Program-made: the position numbers and the translations under genes | NCBI RefSeq assembly: GCF_006439355.1 | Contig: NZ_VFTG01000021.1 | Coordinates: 46,682 to 110,681 of the forward strand | From: Mesorhizobium sp. B4-1-3 | GTDB taxonomy: Bacteria; Pseudomonadota; Alphaproteobacteria; Rhizobiales; Rhizobiaceae | Length of the DNA stretch: 64,000 bases | Direction: 5' to 3' | Part shown: in pieces, positions 54,864 to 63,930 of the stretch | Position numbering within the stretch: position 1 is the first letter of the stretch | Layout of the letters: each line of letters begins with the position of its first letter | The notes under the pieces: generated by a model | What the model was told of the DNA's origin: nothing | The model's database searches: none | Seen by the model: the letters and a program-made list of their open reading frames with translations, nothing else

Positions 54864-54882
54864 TGCCACCATAAAGGTGGCA
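54864..54882. promoter_or_regulatory. Palindromic operator before mqsRA
   Basis: TGCCACC, a 5-nt spacer, and GGTGGCA (54864-54870 and 54876-54882): a perfect 7-bp inverted repeat 9 bp before the mqsR GTG. MqsA represses its own operon through ACCT-spacer-AGGT type palindromes, so this is the likely operator. Confidence 0.65.
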
Positions 54883-54904
54883 ATTCAAGATCGAGAAAGC
54901 CTCG

Positions 54905-55498
<594 letters not shown>

Positions 55499-55513
55499 GG
55501 AAATCGCAAGCTT

Positions 55514-56005
55514 TCAGGGAAGGTGGATTTCGTACGGATGCGAGAAATGGAATTCTTCGAGATTGGAGCCGTCCCCGCCGCGGTCGACGATAATAAAATC
55601 CTGTTCCTCGCCGATCGGCGTCAGCACGCCGTGCCAGAGATTGCGGCGGTAGTTGATGCCTTGTCCGGGGCCGGCCAGAAAGGCATGCGGCTCGCCGGGG
55701 CCGTCCTTGGTGTCGTGGCAGACGACGACCAGGAACGGCCGCGGCGACAGCGGGATGAAGGCCTGGCTGCCGAGCGGATGGCGCTCGACCATGGTGAGCT
55801 TCAGCGGCATCTCGTAGGGCGTTCCCCGCACCATCGAGATCAGCACCTTGGCATTCGGCCCGGTGGCCTCGGCGGTGGCGAGGTCGTGATAGCGCATCGC
55901 CTTGCCGCCATTGATCGGGTAGCGGTTGTCGCCGCCCATGTCGATGACGTCGCCGAACGGCGCGAAGTTCTCGCGGGTCAGCGGTCGGGCGACGATGCGG
56001 CTCAC
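55514..56005 (-). CDS. allA: Ureidoglycolate lyase
   Basis: A 163-residue cupin-like lyase, splitting ureidoglycolate into glyoxylate and urea. 'RPLTRENFAPFGDVIDMGGD', 'MVERHPLGSQAFIPLSP' and 'NYRRNLWHGVLTPIG' are AllA motifs. The GTG at 56005 has GGAGG upstream and overlaps the preceding stop by 4 nt (GTGA). The longer in-frame ORF upstream is shadow. Confidence 0.92.
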   Translation of the reverse strand: MSRIVARPLTRENFAPFGDVIDMGGDNRYPINGGKAMRYHDLATAEATGPNAKVLISMVRGTPYEMPLKLTMVERHPLGSQAFIPLSPRPFLVVVCHDTKDGPGEPHAFLAGPGQGINYRRNLWHGVLTPIGEEQDFIIVDRGGDGSNLEEFHFSHPYEIHLP

Positions 56006-56877
56006 CGCGCCTTGCCTCCAAGATAGCCGCCCCCAAGATAACCGCTCAGCCTGGCGTGGCGGTTGACGTCCTTGTAGAGCAGATAGCGGAAATTGCCGGG
56101 GCCGCCGGCATAGCAGGCCTGCGGGCAAAAGGCGCGCAGCCACATGAAGTCGCCGGCCTCGACCTCGACCCAATCCTGGTTGAGTCGATAGACGGCCTTA
56201 CCTTCCAGCACATAGAGCCCGTGCTCCATGACATGCGTCTCGGCGAAGGGTATCACCGCGCCAGGCTTCAGCGTGACGATGGTGACGTGCATGTCGTGGC
56301 GCATGTCGGCCGGATCGACGAAGCGGGTCGTTGCCCAGCGCCCTTCCGTGCCCGGCATCGGGCTCGGCGCTACCTCCTGGTCGCTTGAAAAGAAGGCTTC
56401 CGGCACGTCGAGCCCGTCGACCGCCTCATAGGCCTTGCGGATCCAGTGGAAACGGGCGGCGGCGGCGCTTTCGTTGCGCACCGTCCATCCGCTGGAGGGC
56501 GGCAGGAAGGCGAAGCCGCCGGGGGCAAGCACATGCTTTTCGCCGGCTAGCGAAACGGTGAGCGAGCCCTCGACGACGAACAGCACGCCCTCGGCGCCGG
56601 CGTCGAGCTCGGGCCGGTCGCTGCCGCCGCCGGGCAGGACCTCGACGATATATTGCGAGAACGTCTCGGCGAAGCCCGAGAGAGGCCTCGCGATGATCCA
56701 GGCTCTCGTCTTGTCCCAGAACGGCAGCGGGCTGGTGACGATGTCCTGCATCACGCCCTTGGGGATGACGGCATAGGCCTCGGTGAAGACGGCCCTGCCG
56801 GTCAAGAGCTCGTTCTGGCCGGGATGGCCGCCCTGCGGTGCGTAATAGGTTCGCTCGGCGGTCTTGATCATGTCCAT
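56002..56877 (-). CDS. allE: (S)-ureidoglycine aminohydrolase (bicupin)
   Basis: A 291-residue bicupin. The C-terminal cupin keeps the manganese ligands Glu213, His215, His219 and Gln253, at exactly the spacing I recall for E. coli AllE (235, 237, 241, 275). It converts ureidoglycine to ureidoglycolate and ammonia, just upstream of AllA. The N-terminal cupin starts with 'YYAPQGGHPGQ'. It overlaps allA (GTGA). Confidence 0.92.
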   Translation of the reverse strand: MDMIKTAERTYYAPQGGHPGQNELLTGRAVFTEAYAVIPKGVMQDIVTSPLPFWDKTRAWIIARPLSGFAETFSQYIVEVLPGGGSDRPELDAGAEGVLFVVEGSLTVSLAGEKHVLAPGGFAFLPPSSGWTVRNESAAAARFHWIRKAYEAVDGLDVPEAFFSSDQEVAPSPMPGTEGRWATTRFVDPADMRHDMHVTIVTLKPGAVIPFAETHVMEHGLYVLEGKAVYRLNQDWVEVEAGDFMWLRAFCPQACYAGGPGNFRYLLYKDVNRHARLSGYLGGGYLGGKAR

Positions 56878-56889
56878 GGGTCCTGGCCC

Positions 56890-56981
56890 TCAGAGCAATT
56901 CCAGGAAAGGCGTGAAGTATGAGGTTCGGCGACTTCGCCGCAGCCTTCCGTCCGGAATTGCGTAAAAACAAACATCAGAGT
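56890..56981. repeat. Rhizobial mosaic repeat (GAGCAATT family), copy 2, overlapping a stop codon
   Basis: CAGAGCAATTCCAGGAAAGG, then CGGAATTGCGTAAAAACAAA and AGAGTGGG, as in the copies at 11789 and 63827. It fills the gap between the ureidoglycine aminohydrolase start and the puuE-uraD stop, and the last bases of that coding region, including its stop at 56975-56977, fall inside it. Confidence 0.75.
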
Positions 56982-58399
56982 GGGAGCATGTCCTTCAGCC
57001 GAAGCAATGCGATGCGTTCGACCTGTTTGCAGGCGGTTTCGAACTCGGTGCCGCGGCTGTTGCCGATCCGCGCCTCGAACTCCGCCAGGATTTCGTCCTT
57101 GGTCTTGCCCTTGACCGCAATGATGAAGGGGAAGCCGAAGGTGGTGACGTAGGCGGCGTTGAGTTTCGAGAACAGCTCGCGCTCCTTGTCGGTCAGCGCG
57201 TCGAGCCCGGCGGAGGCCTGCTCCTTGGCCGATTCCGGCGTCAGCCGCTTGGCCGCCGCCAGCTTGCCCGCAAGGTCCGGATGGGCGTTGAGCACGGATA
57301 GCCGCTCGGCCTCGCTCGCCGCGCGGAAGACGCGGCAGAGCGCGTTGTGCAGGCCGCCGGCGCTGTCATGCGCCGGCCCGAGCTCCAGCTCGTAGGCGCG
57401 CTCGGCGATCCAGGGCGAATGCTCGAACACGCCGCCGAAGGCCTGAACGAATTCCTCGAACTCCATCCGCGATGGGCGCAGCGCCGGCGCCTCGTAGGGA
57501 TGCGTTTCGCGCCAGTGCTTGGCGATATCGATGCGCCGGGTCAGCCACACCTTGTCGTGCGACTTCACATAATCGACGAAGCGCTTGAGCGCCGCCACAC
57601 GGCCTGGGCGGCCGACCAGCCGGCAGTGCAGGCCGATATTCATCATGCGCGGCCGCCCTGCCTTGCCCTCGGCATAGAGCGTGTCGAAACTGTCCTTCAG
57701 ATAGGCGAAGAACTGGTCACCCGAATTGAAACCCTGCGGCGTCGCGAAGCGCATGTCGTTGGCGTCGAGCGTGTAGGGGATGATGAGCTGCGGTTTCTCC
57801 AGCTCGGCGCGGTCGTACCAGTAGGGCAGCTCGTCGTCATAGGTGTCGGAGACGTAGTCGAAGCCGCCCTCCTCGGCGACGAGCCGCACCGTGTTGACCG
57901 AGGTGCGGCCGGTGTACCAGCCGGTCGGCCGCGCGCCGGTCACTTCGTAATGCAGCCGGATCGTCTCCTCGAGGTCGCGCCGCTCGTCCTCCGCATCATG
58001 GTCGCGATAGTCGATCCATTTCAGCCCATGCGAGGCGATCTCCCAGCCGGCCTCCTGCATCGCCATGACCTGATCGGGCGAGCGCGCGAGCGCGGTGGCG
58101 ACGCCGTAGCAGGTCACCGGCACTTGCGCCTCGGTGAACAGCCGGTAGAGTCGCCAGAAGCCGGCGCGAGCGCCGTATTCGTAGATGGATTCCATGTTCC
58201 AGTGGCGCTGGCCGACCCAGGGCGCCGCGCCGACGATCTCCGACAGGAAGGCTTCCGAAGCCTTGTCGCCATGCAGCACGCAGTTCTCGCCGCCTTCCTC
58301 ATAGTTGACGACGAATTGCACCGCGACATGCGCGCCGCCGGGCCATTTCGGGTCCGGCGGATTGGCCCCGTAACCGCGCATGTCCCGATCGTAACGCAT
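56975..58399 (-). CDS. Allantoinase (PuuE) - OHCU decarboxylase (UraD) fusion
   Basis: A 474-residue bifunctional protein. Residues 1 to about 308 are a polysaccharide-deacetylase-fold allantoinase ('HGLKWIDYRDHD', 'GWYTGRTSVNTVRLV', 'MNIGLHCRLVGRPGR'). Residues about 313-474 are 2-oxo-4-hydroxy-4-carboxy-5-ureidoimidazoline decarboxylase ('NAHPDLAGKLA' with His373, 'ESAKEQASAGLD', 'AAYVTTFGFPFIIAVKG'). Together they turn OHCU into S-allantoin and then allantoate. The ATG at 58399 has AGGAG upstream; a much longer in-frame ORF to 60145 is the antisense of xdhA. Confidence 0.93.
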   Translation of the reverse strand: MRYDRDMRGYGANPPDPKWPGGAHVAVQFVVNYEEGGENCVLHGDKASEAFLSEIVGAAPWVGQRHWNMESIYEYGARAGFWRLYRLFTEAQVPVTCYGVATALARSPDQVMAMQEAGWEIASHGLKWIDYRDHDAEDERRDLEETIRLHYEVTGARPTGWYTGRTSVNTVRLVAEEGGFDYVSDTYDDELPYWYDRAELEKPQLIIPYTLDANDMRFATPQGFNSGDQFFAYLKDSFDTLYAEGKAGRPRMMNIGLHCRLVGRPGRVAALKRFVDYVKSHDKVWLTRRIDIAKHWRETHPYEAPALRPSRMEFEEFVQAFGGVFEHSPWIAERAYELELGPAHDSAGGLHNALCRVFRAASEAERLSVLNAHPDLAGKLAAAKRLTPESAKEQASAGLDALTDKERELFSKLNAAYVTTFGFPFIIAVKGKTKDEILAEFEARIGNSRGTEFETACKQVERIALLRLKDMLPL

Positions 58400-58585
58400 G
58401 TCTGCTCCTGCCCGACTGTTGCACTGAAGATATCGAAAGGAGTGCTGCAGCATTCCCCCGAAAATTTTTGAAAGTGCTTTTTGCCGCACTCCGCTCGACC
58501 AGGGCTTATGCATCGCCTTTAATTGGCGCACAATTGACCTGAAACGTACCGGCCAATCGGTCGTGCTGGAAATGGGAGGCGGCCA
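58400..58585. promoter_or_regulatory. Divergent control region of the purine island
   Basis: 186 bp between the puuE-uraD and uraH starts. It must contain promoters for both directions. It includes a TTGACC at 58534-58539 that could be a -35 element for uraH and a GCTGCAGC palindrome near 58447. I could not assign a regulator or a confident -10. Confidence 0.4.
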
Positions 58586-58960
58586 GTGGCAGAAACGTCG
58601 AAAGCCGAGGGTGGGCGCCTGACGACCCATGTGCTCGACACCGCGACCGGCCGGCCGGCAAAGGGCCTGTCGATCGAGCTTTTCCGCATCGAGGGCCGGA
58701 ACCGCACGCATCTCAAGACCGTCGCCACCAACGATGACGGCCGCTGCGACGCGCCGCTGCTCGCCGGCGCCGATTTCCGCACCGGCGAATATGAGCTGGT
58801 CTTCGCCGCCGGCGACTATCTGCGCGGCCAGGGCGCCAAACTGCCTGAGCCCGCTTTCCTGGACATCGTGCCTATCCGCTTTGGCATGGCGGAGGCGCGG
58901 CACTACCATGTGCCGCTCTTGATTTCGCCCTATGGCTACTCGACCTATCGGGGGAGTTGA
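58586..58960 (+). CDS. uraH: 5-hydroxyisourate hydrolase (transthyretin-like)
   Basis: A 124-residue HIU hydrolase. 'LTTHVLDTATGRPAKGL' contains the conserved His near the N-terminus, 'EARHYHVPLLISPYGYST' the second, and the protein ends in the diagnostic 'YRGS'. It hydrolyses 5-hydroxyisourate to OHCU, the substrate of the UraD domain encoded divergently. The GTG at 58586 has GGGAGG about 7 nt upstream. It precedes xdhA by 3 bp. Confidence 0.93.
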   Translation: MAETSKAEGGRLTTHVLDTATGRPAKGLSIELFRIEGRNRTHLKTVATNDDGRCDAPLLAGADFRTGEYELVFAAGDYLRGQGAKLPEPAFLDIVPIRFGMAEARHYHVPLLISPYGYSTYRGS

Positions 58961-58963
58961 GAC

Positions 58964-60439
58964 ATGGCAGAGATCCGCAACGAGATACGCTTCATCCTGA
59001 ACGGCACCGACGTAGCTCTGAAAGACGTCGCGCCCGGTGCGACGCTGCTCGACTGGCTGCGGCTCAACCGCTCGCTGCGCGGCACCAAGGAAGGCTGCGC
59101 CGAAGGCGACTGCGGCGCCTGCACGGTGCTGGTCGGCAAGCTCTCCGCCGAAGGTCTCATCTACGAGAGTGTCAATGCCTGCATTCGTTTCATGGGCTCG
59201 CTCGACGGCACCCATGTCGTCACTGTGGAGCATCTGCGCGGCGAGAGCGAGAAACTTCACCCGGTGCAGCAGGCGATGGTCGATTTCCACGGCTCGCAAT
59301 GCGGCTTCTGCACGCCGGGCTTCGTCATGTCGCTCTATGCGCTCTGGATGAAGACACCCGATCCGTCGAACCCGGCGATCGAAAAGGCGCTGCAGGGCAA
59401 TCTCTGCCGTTGCACCGGCTACGAGGCGATCATGCGCGCCGCGCATGCCATTTCCAGCTATGGCAAGGCGGCTAAGGATCCGCTGGCCGTGGAGCGCAAG
59501 GACATCACCGCGCGGCTGCAGGCATTGCACGATGGCGCCAGGGTCGAGATCGGGTCGGGCAAGGCGCGATTGATCGTGCCGGCCGACGTCGACGATCTCG
59601 CCGCCGTGCTCGAGAAGGAGCCGGCCGCCACCATCGTCGCCGGCTCGACCGATGTCGGCCTTTGGGTTACCAAGCACATGCGCGACATCTCGCCGGCGGT
59701 CTTCATCGGTGGCCTCGCCGGCCTGCGCGCTATGTCGGAGAAAGACGGCGTGATCACGATCGGCGCCGGCGTCACCTACAGCGAGGCTTTCGAGACGCTG
59801 TCGAAGCGCATCCCGGCATTGGGGCCGCTGGTCGACCGCATCGGCGGCGAGCAGGTGCGCAACATGGGCACGATCGGCGGCAACATCGCCAACGGCTCGC
59901 CGATCGGCGACACGCCGCCGCCGCTGATCGCGCTCGGCGCGCGGCTCACCCTGCGCAAAGGCAAAGAGCGCCGCACCATCCCGCTCGAAACCTTCTTCAT
60001 CGCCTATGGCAAGCAGGATCGTCAGCCCGGCGAGTTCGTCGAAGCGGTCCATGTTCCGGTGCCGGCGAGGGGCGCAAAGTTTGCCGTCTACAAGGTCACC
60101 AAGCGGCGCGACGAGGACATCACGGCGACGCTCGGCGCATTCCATCTGACCTTGGCCAAGGATGGCACGGTTGCCGACATCCGCATCGCCTATGGCGGCA
60201 TGGCGGCGACGCCGAAGCGCGCCGGCGCAGTCGAGAAGGCGCTGATCGGCAAGGCCTGGAACGAAGCGACGGTGGAGACCGCAATGGCCGAATATGCCAA
60301 GGACTTCACGCCGCTTACCGATATGCGGGCGACTGCTGAATACCGGGCGCTGGCGGCAAGGAACCTTCTGCTGCGTTTTTACATCGAGACGACCGGAACG
60401 AAGGCGCCGTTCCAGGTCTCGCGCGACGAGGCGGCCTGA
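58964..60439 (+). CDS. xdhA: Xanthine dehydrogenase small subunit (FeS/FAD)
   Basis: A 491-residue subunit with two [2Fe-2S] clusters: Cys45, 50, 53 and 73 ('GCAEGDCGACTVLVG') and Cys113, 116, 148 and 150 ('CGFCTPGF', 'CRCTGYEAI'). An FAD domain ('VAGSTDVGLWVTKHMRDIS', 'NMGTIGGNIANGSPIGDTPP') and a C-terminal domain follow. It passes electrons from XdhB to NAD+. Its stop overlaps the xdhB start (TGATG). Confidence 0.95.
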   Translation: MAEIRNEIRFILNGTDVALKDVAPGATLLDWLRLNRSLRGTKEGCAEGDCGACTVLVGKLSAEGLIYESVNACIRFMGSLDGTHVVTVEHLRGESEKLHPVQQAMVDFHGSQCGFCTPGFVMSLYALWMKTPDPSNPAIEKALQGNLCRCTGYEAIMRAAHAISSYGKAAKDPLAVERKDITARLQALHDGARVEIGSGKARLIVPADVDDLAAVLEKEPAATIVAGSTDVGLWVTKHMRDISPAVFIGGLAGLRAMSEKDGVITIGAGVTYSEAFETLSKRIPALGPLVDRIGGEQVRNMGTIGGNIANGSPIGDTPPPLIALGARLTLRKGKERRTIPLETFFIAYGKQDRQPGEFVEAVHVPVPARGAKFAVYKVTKRRDEDITATLGAFHLTLAKDGTVADIRIAYGGMAATPKRAGAVEKALIGKAWNEATVETAMAEYAKDFTPLTDMRATAEYRALAARNLLLRFYIETTGTKAPFQVSRDEAA

Positions 60440-62802
60440 TGAACAAGCACGCCACCCCCGACCTCAAGGCGGAAAAAATCGTTGGCGGCGTCGCCACCGA
60501 CCAACGCCATGATTCCGCGCACAAGCATGTCAGCGGCGCCGCCGTCTATATCGACGACATGCCGGAGCCTGCCGGCACGCTGCATATCGGCCTCGGCCTG
60601 TCGAAGATTGCGCATGGCACGCTTAAGAGCGTCGACCTGTCGGCGGTGCGCGCGGCGCCCGGCGTCATTGATGTGCTGACTTATGCCGACGTGCCCGGCG
60701 AGAACGATGTTTCGCCGAGCAACATGCATGACGACCCGGTGCTCGCCGAAGGCAAGGTTGAGTTTTACGGCCAGCCGATCTTCGCCGTGGTCGCCGAGAC
60801 GCGCGAGGAAGCGCGCCGCGCGGCGCGTCTCGCCAAGATCGAGTATGACGGGCTCCCGGCCGTCATCGACATCTGGAACCTCGACCCGGTCAAGGACAAG
60901 CAGGTCACCACGCCGCTGATCCTGAAGCGCGGCGATGCCGCGGCGGCAATTGCGGCCGCTCCCTGTCGCATCAAGAACCGCATGTGGCTCGGCGGCCAGG
61001 ACCATTTCTATCTCGAAGGCCAGGTTTCACTAGCGATCCCCGGCGAGGACGACGAGGTCATCGTCTATTGCTCGACACAGGGACCGAGCGAGACACAGCA
61101 TCTGGTCGCCCATGCGCTCGGCGTGCCGAGCCACGCGGTGACGGTCGAGGTACGCCGCATGGGCGGCGGCTTCGGCGGCAAGGAAACCCAGGCCAACCAG
61201 TGCGCCGCAATCGCCGCCATTGCCGCCAAGAAGCTCAAGCGTGCCGTCAAGATCAGGCTCGACCGCGACGAGGACATGACCGCCACCGGCAAGCGCCACG
61301 ACTTCGCCATCGACTATGAAGTCGGCTTCGACAACGAGGGCAACATCCTCGGCGTCGACTTCACTTATGCGTTGCGCTGCGGCTTTTCCGCCGATCTCTC
61401 CGGTCCCGTCGGCGACCGCGCGCTGTTCCATTGCGACAACGCCTATTTCTATCCGGCGGTGCATGCGAAGTCGGCGCCGCTCTACACCAACACCGTTTCC
61501 AACACCGCCTTCCGCGGCTTCGGCGGCCCGCAAGGAATGGTGGGCGCGGAGCGCGTCATCGACGAGGTGGCCTTCGCCGTCGGCAAGGATTCGCTCGAAA
61601 TCCGCAAGCTGAATTTCTATGATCCGATGGAGGCGATCGGCGAACGCAGCGTCACGCCGTATCATCAGAAGGTCGAGGACTGCATCATCCAGCGCATCGT
61701 GGCCGAGCTGGAGGAAAGCGCGAATTATGAGCGCCGCCGCCGCGAGATCAGCGCCTTCAACAACAACAGCCGCTTCATCAAGCGCGGCCTGGCGTTGACG
61801 CCGGTCAAGTTCGGCATCTCCTTCACCAAGACCGAGGCCAACCAGGCCGGCGCGCTGGTGCATGTCTATGCTGACGGCTCGGTGCATATGAACCATGGCG
61901 GCACCGAGATGGGGCAAGGCTTGCACCTCAAGGTGGCGCAGGTTGTGGCGGAAGAATTCCAGATCGACCTCGATCGAGTGAAGATCACCGCCACCACCAC
62001 CGCCAAGGTGCCGAACACCTCGCCGACGGCCGCGTCGTCCGGCGCCGACCTCAACGGCATGGCGGCGCAGGATGCCGCCCGCCAGATCCGCAAGCGGCTG
62101 ACCGATTTCGCAGCGGACAAATACCAGGTGCCGCACGATCAGGTGGTGTTCCTGCCCAACCGCGTACGGATCGGCAATCAGGAAGTGGCCTTCAACGATC
62201 TGGTCAAGCAGGCCTATGTCAATCGTGTCCAGCTCTCGGCGGCGGGCTTCTACAAGACGCCGAAGATCCATTGGGATCGCAGCAAGGGCCGTGGCCATGC
62301 CTTCTACTATTATGCCTACGGGGCGGCCTGCTCGGAGGTCTCGGTCGACACGCTGACCGGCGAATATGTCGTCGAGCGCACCGACATCCTGCACGACGCC
62401 GGCCGTTCGCTGAACCGGGCGATCGACCTCGGCCAGGTCGAGGGCGGCTTCATCCAGGGCATGGGCTGGCTGACCACGGAAGAGTTGTGGTGGGACGATA
62501 GCGGCCGGCTGCGCACCCATGCGCCGTCCACCTACAAGATCCCGCTCGCTTCCGACCGGCCGAAAATTTTCAACGTCAAGCTGACCGACTGGTCGTCGGC
62601 CTATGAGCCGACCATCCATCGCTCCAAGGCGGTCGGCGAGCCGCCGCTGCCGCACGGCATGTCGGTCTTGCATGCGCTGTCGGACGCGGTGGCGAGTGTC
62701 GCCGGCCATAAAATCTGCCCGCGCCTCGACGCGCCGGCGACGCCGGAACGGGTGCTGATGGCGATCGAGCGCCTGAAGCGGGAAGCCTTGAAGCCGGCCT
62801 AA
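60439..62802 (+). CDS. xdhB: Xanthine dehydrogenase large subunit (molybdenum)
   Basis: A 787-residue molybdenum subunit. 'MGGGFGGKETQANQCAAIAA', 'NTAFRGFGGPQGMVGAERVI' and 'GTEMGQGLHLKVAQVVAEEF' bind the pterin cofactor; the base Glu lies in 'AVGEPPLPHGMSVLHAL'. It oxidises hypoxanthine and xanthine to urate. It is coupled to xdhA by overlap. A short palindromic repeat follows it. Confidence 0.95.
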   Translation: MNKHATPDLKAEKIVGGVATDQRHDSAHKHVSGAAVYIDDMPEPAGTLHIGLGLSKIAHGTLKSVDLSAVRAAPGVIDVLTYADVPGENDVSPSNMHDDPVLAEGKVEFYGQPIFAVVAETREEARRAARLAKIEYDGLPAVIDIWNLDPVKDKQVTTPLILKRGDAAAAIAAAPCRIKNRMWLGGQDHFYLEGQVSLAIPGEDDEVIVYCSTQGPSETQHLVAHALGVPSHAVTVEVRRMGGGFGGKETQANQCAAIAAIAAKKLKRAVKIRLDRDEDMTATGKRHDFAIDYEVGFDNEGNILGVDFTYALRCGFSADLSGPVGDRALFHCDNAYFYPAVHAKSAPLYTNTVSNTAFRGFGGPQGMVGAERVIDEVAFAVGKDSLEIRKLNFYDPMEAIGERSVTPYHQKVEDCIIQRIVAELEESANYERRRREISAFNNNSRFIKRGLALTPVKFGISFTKTEANQAGALVHVYADGSVHMNHGGTEMGQGLHLKVAQVVAEEFQIDLDRVKITATTTAKVPNTSPTAASSGADLNGMAAQDAARQIRKRLTDFAADKYQVPHDQVVFLPNRVRIGNQEVAFNDLVKQAYVNRVQLSAAGFYKTPKIHWDRSKGRGHAFYYYAYGAACSEVSVDTLTGEYVVERTDILHDAGRSLNRAIDLGQVEGGFIQGMGWLTTEELWWDDSGRLRTHAPSTYKIPLASDRPKIFNVKLTDWSSAYEPTIHRSKAVGEPPLPHGMSVLHALSDAVASVAGHKICPRLDAPATPERVLMAIERLKREALKPA

Positions 62803-62843
62803 GACGTGCAATTCGGGCCGAAAAGTACTATATTTCGGTGCTG

Positions 62844-62887
62844 TAGCATGATCCGAAATCGGCATCGATTTCGGAAGGGATCATGCG
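62844..62887. repeat. Short palindromic repeat (AGCATGAT family) between xdhB and xdhC
   Basis: Outer arms GCATGATC (62846-62853) and GATCATGC (62879-62886), inner arms CCGAAATCG and CGATTTCGG (62853-62861 and 62866-62874) with a GCAT loop. A possible upstream ATG for xdhC at 62883 falls inside it and is therefore unlikely to be the start. Confidence 0.85.
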
Positions 62888-62909
62888 GCGAACAGGCAAA
62901 ATACGGAAG

Positions 62910-63812
62910 ATGAGCTCGAAAGTGCAAAGCCTGAAGGCGTTTTTCGGCCAAGCTGGCCGGGTCGCCCTCGTCGAGGTGGCGGCCACGAAAGGCTCGACAC
63001 CGCGCGAGGCCGGCGCCTTCATGCTTGTCTCGGCATCGGCCATTTTCGGCACGATCGGCGGTGGCCAGCTCGAATACATGGCGATCGACAAGGCGCGGCA
63101 GATGTTGGGCGGAGGGCCGCGGCCGCGATCTCCCGCCGACGAAACCCGCATCGAGGTCGATGAAATCTGCGCCACGCTTGACGTGCCGCTCGGGCCGGAA
63201 ATCGGCCAATGCTGCGGCGGTCGCGTCGAGGTCTCGATCCGTCTCGTCGATGCTTCGCTGGAGCAGCAATTGATCGCCGACGCCGAAGTGGAGGAAGCGC
63301 ATTTGCCGCATGTCTATCTCTTCGGCGGCGGCCATGTCGGCCAGGCGCTGGCCGCGTCGCTGGCGTTGCTGCCGATCCACGTCGTCGTGGTCGAGACCCG
63401 ATCCGAAGCGCTGGAAGGCATGCCGGAAACGATGGAAACGCGGTTGACGCCGGTGCCCGAAGCCGTGGTGCGCGAGGCGCCGGCGGGATCGGCTTTCGCC
63501 ATCCTCACGCATGACCATGCGCTGGATTTCCTGATCGTCACCGAAGCGCTGAAGCGCGGCGACACCGCCTATGTCGGCATGATCGGCTCGAAGACGAAGA
63601 AGGCCACCTTCCGGAACTGGTTCCTGAAGTCCGCCGATGGCAACCAAGCGCAGTTCGATCGGCTGATCTCGCCGATCGGCGGCAGGGCCGTGAAGGACAA
63701 GCGCCCGACGGTGATCGCAGCCCTCGCCGCAGCCGAGATCATGACGGCGCTGGTCTCGCATGCCGCGGAAGCGCCAAGCTCAGCCGGGGCTGAAAAAGCG
63801 ATGGCCGGCTGA
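62910..63812 (+). CDS. xdhC: Xanthine dehydrogenase accessory protein
   Basis: A 300-residue XdhC/CoxI-family protein, which sulfurates and inserts the molybdenum cofactor into XdhB. The N-terminal 'ALVEVAATKGSTPREAGAFM' and 'IGGGQLEY', and the Rossmann motif 'LFGGGHVGQALAASLALL' in the C-terminal half, are typical. The ATG at 62910 is chosen over 62883, which lies in a repeat. It ends within a perfect hairpin. Confidence 0.92.
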   Translation: MSSKVQSLKAFFGQAGRVALVEVAATKGSTPREAGAFMLVSASAIFGTIGGGQLEYMAIDKARQMLGGGPRPRSPADETRIEVDEICATLDVPLGPEIGQCCGGRVEVSIRLVDASLEQQLIADAEVEEAHLPHVYLFGGGHVGQALAASLALLPIHVVVVETRSEALEGMPETMETRLTPVPEAVVREAPAGSAFAILTHDHALDFLIVTEALKRGDTAYVGMIGSKTKKATFRNWFLKSADGNQAQFDRLISPIGGRAVKDKRPTVIAALAAAEIMTALVSHAAEAPSSAGAEKAMAG

Positions 63813-63825
63813 CCCAGCCGGCCAT
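63801..63825 (+). terminator. Hairpin at the xdhC stop codon
   Basis: ATGGCCGGCT and AGCCGGCCAT (63801-63810 and 63816-63825) form a perfect 10-bp stem with a GACCC loop spanning the xdhC stop. There is no T-run, so it is either a Rho-type end or an mRNA stabiliser. Confidence 0.65.
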
Positions 63826-63826
63826 G

Positions 63827-63930
63827 CTAGAGCAATTCCAGGAAAGTGTAAGCGGTTTTCCGGCCGGAATTGCGTAAAAATAAAGAGATAGAGCGGTTCG
63901 CCGTTTCCGTGAAACGGTGAAACGCTCTAG
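63827..63930. repeat. Rhizobial mosaic repeat (GAGCAATT family), copy 3
   Basis: CTAGAGCAATTCCAGGAAAG, CGGAATTGCGTAAAAATAAA, AGAGCGGTTCGCCG and GTTTCCGTGAAACGGTGAAA in order, the fullest copy in the window. It starts right after the xdhC hairpin. The remaining 70 bp to the right edge hold no recognisable feature. Confidence 0.85.

Noticed and set aside
56975..60145. A 1056-codon minus-strand ORF
   Set aside because: Only the part up to 58399 is PuuE-UraD. The upstream half is antisense to xdhA with no domain similarity; the true start has its own ribosome site at 58399.
61030..62865. A 611-codon minus-strand ORF opposite xdhB
   Set aside because: Antisense shadow; composition typical of complementary-strand ORFs in GC-rich genes.
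62883..62909. Earlier xdhC start
   Set aside because: The ATG lies within the right arm of a dispersed palindrome; family alignment begins later.
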